A stretch of 64,000 bases of DNA from Formosa haliotis (GTDB lineage Bacteria; Bacteroidota; Bacteroidia; Flavobacteriales; Flavobacteriaceae), in the NCBI RefSeq assembly GCF_001685485.1, contig NZ_BDEL01000001.1, positions 4,241,802 to 4,305,801 of the forward strand, in the 5' to 3' direction. The position numbers and the translations under genes are program-made. Below the pieces are notes generated by a model, which was not told the DNA's origin, searched no databases, and was given only the letters and a program-made list of their open reading frames with translations. Position 1 is the stretch's first letter. Each line of letters starts with the position of its first letter. Below are positions 9,276-17,696 of the stretch, piece after piece.

Positions 9276-10385
9276 TTATTTTTTAACTTCTTGTATACTA
9301 AAATCTGTATAGTGTAATGTTTCATCTCTGAGGTCATTTTCATTGATTAAACTTCTGTAAATCCCCCATTTTGGTCTAACAAAACTTGCCCCAGGTCTCC
9401 AGTTTACAATACCTGTCTTGGCGTAGCTAAATAACACGGTATCGTCGTTTACATTTTTTATTTCAATCTTATAATTTCCAGAAGTACTATAAGTAATAGT
9501 TTCTGTAACGTCTAACCAAACACCAGTTAATGGGGCTAAGGGAGTTTGTGCTAAAGTAATTTGTTTGTCGGTTTCGGCATACCGTAACTCTAAGCGATCA
9601 GGATTAGATTTGCGGGTGGTTAACGTATAAATTGGCATGCTTTCTAAATCGCCACCAACCGATTTTAATTGATGAATGTGTGTAAAATTGGAAGACGATT
9701 GAAAACCTTCGTCTAGTTTAAATTTCCATTTATAAACTACAGTTTCATCTTCTGTTCCTTTTAAGTTCTCTGGAGATTGATCGTAGGTTTTTATTTCGTT
9801 GCGTTGTCTATCAAAATTTATACATCTATCGTTATCTGGTGAGGTATGCATATGGAATCTAAACACATAAGCATTTAATTCGTTATCGAAAACTTCATCT
9901 ATATGCCTTCCAAAGTCGGCGTGATTACAATCTGGTGTTTCAATAGGGTTTGCTCCAGGGGCTAGAACCGAGGTAATTAATTCATAAGTTTCCCCAGGAC
10001 CATCTGCCTGTAATGTAACGGGAGCTAAAGGTATATTCGTTTTAACAAGCGTAATGGTTACAGCATTGTTGGTTGTGTTTTCATCGGTATATACATTTTC
10101 GAAGGCCGGTTTAAAAGCGATACTTGCAATAACCTGTGTAGTATCGGTATTGAATGTTAATGGTTTATCTACTTCGTTTTCTTTCGCCTCTCCATAATGG
10201 TAAGTCAAAGCCTCTTCTATGGCTGTTGTTAGCTCATTTGAGTTGGTCCAATGAATTTCATTTGTCGTAGTAGAAACAGAAATATCGGTAAGTACGGGTG
10301 GGTTTCCTTCATCGCTGTCATCATTACAACTTACAAATATATAATGGGCAGTGAGCCAAAGGCAAATAAATAAGAGCTTTTTCAT
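9276..10385 (-). CDS. Lipoprotein with a polysaccharide-lyase-like jelly-roll domain (putative)
   Basis: The ATG at 10385 is preferred over an upstream TTG at 10400 because it starts MKKLLFICLW, a lipoprotein signal ending in FVSC. The residues after the Cys (NDDSDEG) are acidic, as in the surface lipoprotein export signal of Bacteroidota. Residues about 145-365 (RHIDEVFDNELNAYVFRFHMH, RQRNEIKTYDQSPENLKGT, YKWKFKLDEGFQSS, FTHIHQLKSVGGD) look like the concanavalin-like jelly roll of polysaccharide lyases or related glycan-binding proteins. The RNEIKT and KWKFKLD segments are the most lyase-like. The N-terminal 120 residues may be a beta-sandwich. No SusC/SusD genes are adjacent, so the substrate cannot be inferred. 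Confidence 0.7.
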   Translation of the reverse strand: MKKLLFICLWLTAHYIFVSCNDDSDEGNPPVLTDISVSTTTNEIHWTNSNELTTAIEEALTYHYGEAKENEVDKPLTFNTDTTQVIASIAFKPAFENVYTDENTTNNAVTITLVKTNIPLAPVTLQADGPGETYELITSVLAPGANPIETPDCNHADFGRHIDEVFDNELNAYVFRFHMHTSPDNDRCINFDRQRNEIKTYDQSPENLKGTEDETVVYKWKFKLDEGFQSSSNFTHIHQLKSVGGDLESMPIYTLTTRKSNPDRLELRYAETDKQITLAQTPLAPLTGVWLDVTETITYSTSGNYKIEIKNVNDDTVLFSYAKTGIVNWRPGASFVRPKWGIYRSLINENDLRDETLHYTDFSIQEVKK

Positions 10386-10463
10386 AAGTCTAAAAATCAA
10401 AATATTAGTATTGATTTATATGTTTACAAAGGTAATTTAAGTGAAACGATTAGAACACTTTTT

Positions 10464-12110
10464 TTATGATTTTAGCTTGGAATACACATAAAAATCTTCA
10501 TCAACTTCAAAGTCTACTTTATCATAAGATACTGGTAAGGTTTTCCATGCCGCTGTGGGGTATAGCCATTGTTCTTTTTTATCTATTGTCACTTGAATCG
10601 GCATGTCGAAGTTATCTACAATTTCTGTCCAACGGTATTTTAAAGTGTTGTTCTCAATGGAATACTCTAAAGTAGGAATGCGAACATCTCTTAAATACTG
10701 ATTGAAAAAGGCCGTTAAATCGATGCCTGTTTCCTTGCTTAAATAGGTTTCAATTTGTTGCGTATTTACCGTTTGGTGGTAGAATGTTTTATTCATTCCT
10801 CGTAAAATGTGTCGCCATTTTTCATCATCCTCTATCAATTGTCTTAAGGTGTGTAACATGTTTGCACCCTTATAGTACATATCTCCAGAACCTTCGTGGT
10901 TTACATTGTAAACGCCTATAATAGGTTTGTCGTTTTGTATGGCATTACGTGTGCCTATAACATATTCTGCCGAGGCCTTTTTACCGTAATAATAGTCTAA
11001 AAATAAATTTTCGGAATAGGCAGTAAAACTTTCATGAATCCACATATCTGCGATATCGATATTGGTAATATTATTAGCAAACCATTCGTGGCCGGCTTCA
11101 TGAATAATTATAAAATCAAATTTTAATCCCCATCCGGTTCCCGATAAATCACGGCCTAAATACCCATTTTCGTATTTATTACCATAGGTTACAGAGCTTT
11201 GGTGTTCCATGCCTAAATACGGTACTTCTACCAGTTTAAAGCTGTCTTCGTAAAACGGATACGGGCCAAACCAATGTTCGAAAGCTTTCATCATACGTGG
11301 TGCATCTTTAAAATGGACTTTGGCCTTTTCAAGATTCTCTTTTAGCACGTAATAATTCATGTCTAAAGGTCCTTTTTCTCCTTGATAAACTTCAGAAAAA
11401 TGCGCGTAATTCCCAATGTTTACATTTACTCCATAATTGTTTATAGGATTTTTTACCGACCAAGTATATGTCTTCGTACCGTTGGTATGTATTTTTGTGT
11501 CGGTTAATCGCCCATTAGACACATCCATTAAACCTTTTGGTGTTTTAACAGAAATATCCATACTATCTACTTCGTCGTACATATGGTCTTTACAAGGCCA
11601 CCAAACACTAGCTCCCAAACCTTGGCAAGAGGTTGCTACAAAATCATTTCCGTTATCGTCTTTTTTCCAAGAAAAACCACCATCCCAAGGTGCTCTTACA
11701 GCTTCTTTGGGGTGACCTTCGTAATGCACAATAATCTGGTTTACGGCTCCTTTATCTTGCGGTTTTAAAAGCGTAACAAAATGTGCATTTCCATCATTTA
11801 CAACATTTAATTCCTCCTTATCTTGAGTAACTTTTGTGATTTTTAAAGGAGCTTGCAAATCGATTTGTAAGACGTTGGCAGGCTCTAAAACAGTATATTG
11901 AATGATGTTTTGTCCCGAAATAAATTTCTCTGTAGGTTGAACTTCAACATTTAAATGATAATAGGTTAAATCCCACCAAGCCCGTTCTGGAGTAATACTA
12001 CCACGTAGGGTGTCTTGATGTGTAAATTTATTTTTTTCAGATAATTCTTGTCCGTAACTGGAAACGGTAAAAATTAGGAAGGCTAATAAAAGTAAATTGT
12101 GTTTTTTCAA
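10464..12110 (-). CDS. M1 family zinc aminopeptidase, exported
   Basis: The 548-residue protein has a signal peptide (MKKHNLLLLAFLIF, cleavage after about SYGQ). It has an N-terminal beta domain and a gluzincin catalytic domain. The zinc site HEAGHEW lies near residue 337, with the third ligand in the following IHESFTAYSE helix. The substrate-recognition GAMEN motif appears as GMEHQ. These proteins cleave N-terminal residues from peptides in the periplasm or at the surface. The gene lies 20 bases after an M28 peptidase gene and is probably co-transcribed with it. It is shorter than full-length M1 enzymes because it lacks the C-terminal helical domain, as is usual for this subgroup. Confidence 0.93.
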   Translation of the reverse strand: MKKHNLLLLAFLIFTVSSYGQELSEKNKFTHQDTLRGSITPERAWWDLTYYHLNVEVQPTEKFISGQNIIQYTVLEPANVLQIDLQAPLKITKVTQDKEELNVVNDGNAHFVTLLKPQDKGAVNQIIVHYEGHPKEAVRAPWDGGFSWKKDDNGNDFVATSCQGLGASVWWPCKDHMYDEVDSMDISVKTPKGLMDVSNGRLTDTKIHTNGTKTYTWSVKNPINNYGVNVNIGNYAHFSEVYQGEKGPLDMNYYVLKENLEKAKVHFKDAPRMMKAFEHWFGPYPFYEDSFKLVEVPYLGMEHQSSVTYGNKYENGYLGRDLSGTGWGLKFDFIIIHEAGHEWFANNITNIDIADMWIHESFTAYSENLFLDYYYGKKASAEYVIGTRNAIQNDKPIIGVYNVNHEGSGDMYYKGANMLHTLRQLIEDDEKWRHILRGMNKTFYHQTVNTQQIETYLSKETGIDLTAFFNQYLRDVRIPTLEYSIENNTLKYRWTEIVDNFDMPIQVTIDKKEQWLYPTAAWKTLPVSYDKVDFEVDEDFYVYSKLKS

Positions 12111-12130
12111 GTGTATTAGTTTTAGAGAAT

Positions 12131-13471
12131 TTAGTTTTTTATAATGCTGTTGGGGAAAACAACAGGACTCTCAAAGCCCGCTTTGTTAATAGATGCGACG
12201 CCAAAATAATAATTATCAATTACAATACCTTGTAAAGTAAATTCCGTTACATTACCTACAGGTCGGCTATAATCCCAAGTCGGAGAGGTTGTATCTCTCC
12301 AATAAATTTTATATCCAACCGCACCGTCTACTGCGTCCCATTTTAATTTAGCCGAAGCTTCAACAATCCCGCCTATGGCAACCGCAGATGGGGCAGGAGC
12401 AGCCGAGGCTAGGGAAGCAAGGTTAATCGCATTTACAGCTGTTAATTTTTTAGCATAATCGAAATTAACATGCTCGAACGTATCTCCATAATCTATACCG
12501 TGTTCTGTACGAATGTCTTGATGTTGTTGGGTGTAGTTTTCGTGTGCTTCCATAATCCGGATCCCTGCAAATCCTAGATCGTTAAATGGCCGATGATGAC
12601 CACCTCTTCCAAACCGATCTAATCTATAAATAAGCATGGGGTTCATTTCGGGCATATAAGTTTTAGTTGTTTTATATACATAGCGGGTTAATTGCCGTGA
12701 AATGCCATCGACTTCACCACCGTAAAAACGACGTAATTTACGCTCTTTTTCTGTTTCTGTAGGTGGAACGGGTTCAGAAAAAATTCGAAACGATCTGTTG
12801 TCTATAACACCATCTACACCTTCAATATTGCCAATCATGTCGTTGTTAAACACACCAATAATATCCCAATTGTTGGCTTTGGCATAAGCTGCAAATCCAG
12901 CACCACCAAATAGCCCTTGTTCTTCGCCAGATAATCCTAAATACACAATACTATTTTCGAAGGTGTACTGCGATAACACACGTGCAGCTTCAATGGTACC
13001 TGCCATTCCGGAAGCATTGTCGTTTGCTCCGGGAGCATCTGTTGTAAAATCCATAGTATCACTAGCACGAGAATCAATATCACCAGTCATTATAATATAT
13101 CGATTAGGGTAGGTTGTCCCTTTTTGAATGGCAACAACATTAACCACCCAGGCATCGTGTGGCACTCTTGTATGATTCGCTTTGGTTACAAAATCTTTTT
13201 GGTAAAATACGTTTAAACAAGAGTTACAAGTTTTCGAAATAGACTCGAATTCGGCTTTAATCCAACGTCTTGCAGCTCCAATTCCCCGAGTTTGAGATAC
13301 AGTATCGCTAAAGGTGTTTCTTGTGCCAAATTCGGTTAATGTTTTTACATCGTTTTTTATGCGATTGGCCGAAACCGCATCAATTATATCGTATAATTTT
13401 TGATGATTTTGCCCCGACATTAACATCGTACTGCAGGCGAAACCCATACATAAATATAAACGCCATGTCAT
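12131..13471 (-). CDS. M28 family metallopeptidase with C-terminal fibronectin type III-like domain
   Basis: The 446-residue protein has an N-terminal signal (MTWRLYLCMGFACSTML, cleavage after about SGQ). The M28 catalytic domain spans about residues 70-345. Visible metal-site motifs are DAPGANDNASG, SGEEQGLFG, FNNDMIGN and a late HHRPFNDLGF. The position usually filled by the His of GHYDS is Asp here (TGDIDSRAS), which I believe is a subfamily feature. A C-terminal Fn3-like module follows (about 355-440; AKLKWDAVDGAVGYKIYWRD). Its likely role is removal of amino acids from external peptides. It sits 15 bases after the otsB remnant and 20 bases before the M1 peptidase gene. Confidence 0.9.
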   Translation of the reverse strand: MTWRLYLCMGFACSTMLMSGQNHQKLYDIIDAVSANRIKNDVKTLTEFGTRNTFSDTVSQTRGIGAARRWIKAEFESISKTCNSCLNVFYQKDFVTKANHTRVPHDAWVVNVVAIQKGTTYPNRYIIMTGDIDSRASDTMDFTTDAPGANDNASGMAGTIEAARVLSQYTFENSIVYLGLSGEEQGLFGGAGFAAYAKANNWDIIGVFNNDMIGNIEGVDGVIDNRSFRIFSEPVPPTETEKERKLRRFYGGEVDGISRQLTRYVYKTTKTYMPEMNPMLIYRLDRFGRGGHHRPFNDLGFAGIRIMEAHENYTQQHQDIRTEHGIDYGDTFEHVNFDYAKKLTAVNAINLASLASAAPAPSAVAIGGIVEASAKLKWDAVDGAVGYKIYWRDTTSPTWDYSRPVGNVTEFTLQGIVIDNYYFGVASINKAGFESPVVFPNSIIKN

Positions 13472-13486
13472 AATTTTACGGTTGAA

Positions 13487-14196
13487 TTAATGAGTTGCAA
13501 ATGTATTTAATAAGTCGCGAACTTCGTCTGTGTCTTTAACGTGATATTTGGCACTTGTTTTTTTGAAACCAACCTTAACGGTAAACGCCGATTCTGGTAA
13601 TTCTTCAAACATATATTCGTCTGTCCAATCATCGCCAATAGCAAACATAAAATCGTAATTATCTTGTGTTAAAAGACGTGCTGCAGCACGACCTTTATTA
13701 ACATTACTGCTTTTAATTTCGGTTACTTTATTACCTTTTAAAACGGTAAGGTCGTTGTTTTCAATTAAGCTGTTTAATACGGTATTTAATTCAGTAGTTC
13801 GTATTTGAGCCAGTTCTGGGTCTGTTTTTCTGTAATGCCAGGCCAGCGAATATTTTTCTTTTCTACAAAGGTTCCTGGGGTTCTGTCTACAAAATCTTCT
13901 AATACTGGTAAAATGCTGGCCATCCAATCATTTTTTATATGTTCTAGCATTTGCCAATCTTCATCTTTTTGTTTTAGCCAAACGCCATGATCGGTTATTA
14001 AGGTGTAATCTTTTCCTGCAAACCAATCTTCAAAGGTTTCTCGATCTCTTCCGCTAATAATAACCAGTTTCACATCTTTGTTAGTATTTATTTTATCTAA
14101 TAATTTAAATAATTCGGCGTCGGGTTTCGCATCTTTAGGGTTGTTTTTAAAACCTACTAAAGTGCCATCAAAATCTAATAATAATAGTTTCTTTTT
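13487..14196 (-). pseudogene. otsB: Trehalose-6-phosphate phosphatase (OtsB) domain, broken by two frameshifts
   Basis: Read continuously from OtsA, a HAD phosphatase follows in shifted frames: KKKLLLLDFDGTLVGFKNN (motif I), KLVIISGRDRETFEDW, then RTPGTFVEKK, then YSLAWHYRKTDPELAQ and FMFAIGDDWTDEYMFEEL (motifs III and IV). Two one-base losses separate these pieces. One is in a run of five T at 14192-14196 (plus strand) at the OtsA/OtsB junction. The other is in a run of five T at 13853-13857. Restoring one base in each run gives an uninterrupted OtsA-OtsB fusion of about 735 residues, the usual form in this group. As written, OtsB would not be made. Either the phosphatase is lost or the consensus is wrong. 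Confidence 0.8.
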
Positions 14197-15695
14197 GCTT
14201 TTTTAAAGGATTTCGAAATGTCTTTTTTTAATGAAGAGTTTAACCGTTTAGAAATGAATATATCTTCTTTTTGTTTTGTAGATTCTAAAGTTTTTAAGAA
14301 TTCTTCCGCCCATTTTTCAACCGTATAACGTCCCAATCTATTTTGAAGAATTTTAATTCTGTTTTGTTGTTCTTCAAGCGGCATTTCTATGGCTTGTTTA
14401 ATGGTATTGGCGATTTGTTCAAAATTATTAGGATTAATTAAAAGGGCCTCATTCATTTCTTTTGAAGCTCCAGCCATTTCACTCAAAATTAAAACCCCAT
14501 CTTGATGAATTCGGGTAGCGATGTATTCTTTGGCCACTAAATTCATTCCATCACGGATAGGGGTAATAAGTGCGATATCGGAAGTAGTATATAAATCAAT
14601 TAAATTTTCGAAAGGCATAGAGCGGTAAAAGTACCAAACAGGTGTCCAGCTTACGGTTGCAAACTCCCCATTAATTCTACCCACTAACTCATCGGTTTCA
14701 CGTTTTAGTTTTTGGTATTGCGGCACATTAGATCGAGAAGGTACAGCTAATAAAATAAGACGTACTTTCTCCTTATATTCTGGGAATTTATTTAAAAAAT
14801 ATTCGAAGGCCCGTAAGCGTTTCGGAATCCCTTTAGTATAATCTAAACGGTCTATAGACAGAATGATTTTCGCATTAGAATCCGATTTCACATGCTCGTC
14901 TAAACGACGTTGTAATTCCGATCGTTCTTTACTTTGCTGATTATCGTTTACTAACGCGGCATTATAAAATTTGTCGTAATCAATTCCCATAGGAAAGGAG
15001 TCTACTTTTATAGTGCGATCGTGATAATCTATATTATTGAATTTAACTTCTAGTCTAAGAATACGTTTTACAGAACTTAAAAAATGACGTTCGTAATCGT
15101 AGGTATGGAATCCAATTAAATCGGCACCAAGCATGCCTTCTAATAATTCTTCACGCCATGGAAAGGTTCTAAAAATCTCGAAGGATGGAAATGGAATATG
15201 TAAAAAGAATCCTATCGAGATATTCGGTTTTTTGTCTCGAATTAATTTAGGTAGTAGCAATAATTGATAGTCATGAACCCAAACGGTGTCGCCATCATTA
15301 ACATTCGCGAGAACAACATCGGCAAATTTCTGATTTACCTCTTTATAGGCTTCCCATTCTGAACTTTCAAAAGTGGTGTATTCCATAAAATAATGAAATA
15401 ATGGCCAAAGGGTTTTATTACTAAAGCCGAGATAAAAATTATCAACGTCTTCAAGTGTTAGTGGTACAGTAACACATTTTTCTTTGGTCACCGCTTTTTT
15501 TACTTCTTTAGTTAATTTAGGTGTTAATTGATCTTCTGTTAAACCGGACCAACCTACCCAAATACCATTGCCTTCGGCATGTACAGATTTCATTCCTGTC
15601 GCTAAACCACCAATACTGGGTTTAATTTCTAGCTTAGAATCTTCTAATTTTACTTGTAAAGGAAGTCTGTTTGAGACTATAATGGTCTTATTCAT
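14175..15695 (-). CDS. otsA: Trehalose-6-phosphate synthase (GT20), OtsA part of an OtsA-OtsB protein
   Basis: The 506 residues cover a complete GT20 domain: MNKTIIVSNRLPLQVK at the start, IGGLATGMKS, VHDYQLLLLPKLIR, GFFLHIPFPSFEIFR, LSIDRLDYTKGIPKR and DGMNLVAKEYIA. It transfers glucose from UDP-glucose to glucose-6-phosphate to give trehalose-6-phosphate in the cytoplasm. The natural protein probably continues into the OtsB phosphatase; here the frame ends at a stop just after KSFKKAKR because of an A-run shift. The divergent GH15 gene starts 80 bases away. The locus is probably an osmotic or desiccation-stress module. Confidence 0.95.
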   Translation of the reverse strand: MNKTIIVSNRLPLQVKLEDSKLEIKPSIGGLATGMKSVHAEGNGIWVGWSGLTEDQLTPKLTKEVKKAVTKEKCVTVPLTLEDVDNFYLGFSNKTLWPLFHYFMEYTTFESSEWEAYKEVNQKFADVVLANVNDGDTVWVHDYQLLLLPKLIRDKKPNISIGFFLHIPFPSFEIFRTFPWREELLEGMLGADLIGFHTYDYERHFLSSVKRILRLEVKFNNIDYHDRTIKVDSFPMGIDYDKFYNAALVNDNQQSKERSELQRRLDEHVKSDSNAKIILSIDRLDYTKGIPKRLRAFEYFLNKFPEYKEKVRLILLAVPSRSNVPQYQKLKRETDELVGRINGEFATVSWTPVWYFYRSMPFENLIDLYTTSDIALITPIRDGMNLVAKEYIATRIHQDGVLILSEMAGASKEMNEALLINPNNFEQIANTIKQAIEMPLEEQQNRIKILQNRLGRYTVEKWAEEFLKTLESTKQKEDIFISKRLNSSLKKDISKSFKKAKRNYYY

Positions 15696-15775
15696 GAAGT
15701 TGTATTTTGATTAGCAATAAGTTTTTCGTTAATTTAAAGAAAAATAGGTTGCTAACCATGTAAAAAGAAGATTTA

Positions 15776-17599
15776 ATGAATAATTTAGACTATGGAATTA
15801 TAGGAAATTGCCGAAGTGCAGCACTCATTTCTAAAACGGGATCCCTCGATTGGTGTTGTTTGCCAGAATTCGATTCAAGTTCTGTTTTTGCTAAACTTTT
15901 AGACGAAGAAATTGGAGGACATTTTGGAATTACTGTTGATGATAGCTACAACGTGTCTCAGAAATATTTAAAGAATACAGCCATTCTAGTAACGTCGTTT
16001 AGTAATGGGGTAGATGCATTCGATATTATGGACTTTATGCCACGCTATCACAAAACAACAGGAGGGTACCAGTCGCCTCCAGAAATCATTCGATTTGTAA
16101 AATATAGAACAGGGACTCCAAAATTTTCGGTAGATTATAATCCGAAATTAGAATATGCTTTAGGCGATACCAACACTTATGTAAAATCTGATTTTATTGT
16201 TAGTTTAACCGATAAGGAAAAGTTTGATACCTTATTCTTATACACCGATTTAGATAAGGAATCTGTGATTAACGGAACAGAAATAACATTATCACAAGAT
16301 GCTTATTTTTTAATTGGGTATAACGAGAAAATATTTAAACCCGATGTACACAAGGCTTATATTGAATTTGAACGGACTAAGGTATATTGGTTAAATTGGA
16401 TGGATAACACGCCATCTTACCAGCGTTATAATGATGAAATTTCTAGAAGCGCTATTACTTTAAAGCTGTTAACCTACGATAAAACAGGAGCCGTTTTAGC
16501 TGCAGCAACTACATCTTTACCAGAAACTATAGGGGAAGTTAGAAATTGGGATTACCGTTTTTGCTGGATCCGAGATGCTTCTATGGTAATTAAAGTGGTG
16601 TCGCAATTAGGGCATAAAAAGATCGCAAGACGTTACTTGCAATTCATTATAGATTTAATACCAGACAAAGATGAAAAGCTTCAAATTATGTATGGTATTA
16701 ATAAAGAGAAAAAATTAACCGAAGAAACATTAGATCATTTAAGCGGTTATAAAAACTCTAAACCTGTACGCATTGGAAATGCCGCCTACGAGCAACGCCA
16801 AAACGATATCTATGGAATTTTGATGGATGTTATCCACCAGCAATTAGTAAATTTTAAAACAGATATAGAAAACGGTGAAGAAATTTGGACCATAACTAAA
16901 GGTATTGTTTGGGTTGTAAATAAACACTGGAAAGAAGCCGATAAGGGCATCTGGGAGTTTAGAACAGAAGAACGTCATTTTACCTTTTCTAAAGTCTTGT
17001 GTTGGGTGGCAATAGATAAAGCTATTAAAGTTGCCGAAATTTTAGGAAAAACAGGGAAACTAAAAAAATGGATTCCGTTAGAGCAAGAGATAAAAGCCGA
17101 TATCATGACCAATGCTTGGAACGAAAAAGTACAGGCATTTACGCAATCTTATGGATCTGAAGATTTGGATGCCTCGGTATTACTTATGGAACCTTACGGA
17201 TTTATAGATGCCAACGATTCTAAATATGTTAATACAGTAAAAGGTATTGAACGTGATTTAAGTAATGATGGATTATTATACCGCTATAAAAATAAGGATG
17301 ATTTTGGATTACCATCGTCATCATTTACCATTTGTACATTTTGGTTTATAAATAGCCTGTATAAAATAGGAGAGGAGCAAAAGGCTATCGCACTTTTCGA
17401 TCAGTTATTATCCTATAGTAATCACTTAGGTTTGTTTAGTGAAGATATTGATTTTGAAACCAAAAGGTTGTTAGGAAACTTCCCTCAAGCCTATTCTCAT
17501 TTAGCGTTGATAGAAACAGCCATAAATTTATCTAAAGTTACAGATGAAGAAAAAGTTATAGAAACAATGCGCGATATCCGCGATGATTCTGCGAAATAA
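15776..17599 (+). CDS. Glycoside hydrolase family 15 protein (glucoamylase/trehalase type)
   Basis: The 607-residue cytoplasmic protein has the two-part structure of bacterial GH15 enzymes. There is an N-terminal beta-sandwich (YGIIGNCRSAALISKTGSLDWCCLPEFDS, about 1-220) and an alpha/alpha-barrel (about 225-600). The catalytic-region motifs RNWDYRFCWIRDASM and EEIWTITKGIVW are present, and the C-terminal half has LGNFPQAYSHLALIETAINL. Its neighbour is the divergent trehalose synthesis gene, and some GH15 members are trehalases, so trehalose or a related alpha-glucan is the likely substrate. The sequence alone does not separate glucoamylase from trehalase. Confidence 0.88.
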   Translation: MNNLDYGIIGNCRSAALISKTGSLDWCCLPEFDSSSVFAKLLDEEIGGHFGITVDDSYNVSQKYLKNTAILVTSFSNGVDAFDIMDFMPRYHKTTGGYQSPPEIIRFVKYRTGTPKFSVDYNPKLEYALGDTNTYVKSDFIVSLTDKEKFDTLFLYTDLDKESVINGTEITLSQDAYFLIGYNEKIFKPDVHKAYIEFERTKVYWLNWMDNTPSYQRYNDEISRSAITLKLLTYDKTGAVLAAATTSLPETIGEVRNWDYRFCWIRDASMVIKVVSQLGHKKIARRYLQFIIDLIPDKDEKLQIMYGINKEKKLTEETLDHLSGYKNSKPVRIGNAAYEQRQNDIYGILMDVIHQQLVNFKTDIENGEEIWTITKGIVWVVNKHWKEADKGIWEFRTEERHFTFSKVLCWVAIDKAIKVAEILGKTGKLKKWIPLEQEIKADIMTNAWNEKVQAFTQSYGSEDLDASVLLMEPYGFIDANDSKYVNTVKGIERDLSNDGLLYRYKNKDDFGLPSSSFTICTFWFINSLYKIGEEQKAIALFDQLLSYSNHLGLFSEDIDFETKRLLGNFPQAYSHLALIETAINLSKVTDEEKVIETMRDIRDDSAK

Positions 17600-17629
17600 G
17601 TACCGACATAAAACATAGTTAAAACATAA

Positions 17630-17664
17630 AAAAGGCCAATTCTAAAAATAAGAATTGGCCTTTT
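17630..17664. terminator. Bidirectional terminator
   Basis: AAAAGGCCAATTCT (17630-17643) pairs perfectly with AGAATTGGCCTTTT (17651-17664), with A- and T-rich flanks. It separates the GH15 gene from the convergent acyl-CoA dehydrogenase gene. Confidence 0.85.
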
Positions 17665-17696
17665 AACATTAATTTGAATTAGTCAAGCATTTGTTT

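Noticed and set aside
14175..14210. Programmed -1 frameshift joining OtsA to OtsB
   Set aside because: The A run is not set in a standard slippery heptamer relative to the OtsA frame, and an identical defect occurs again inside OtsB, where programmed shifting makes no sense.
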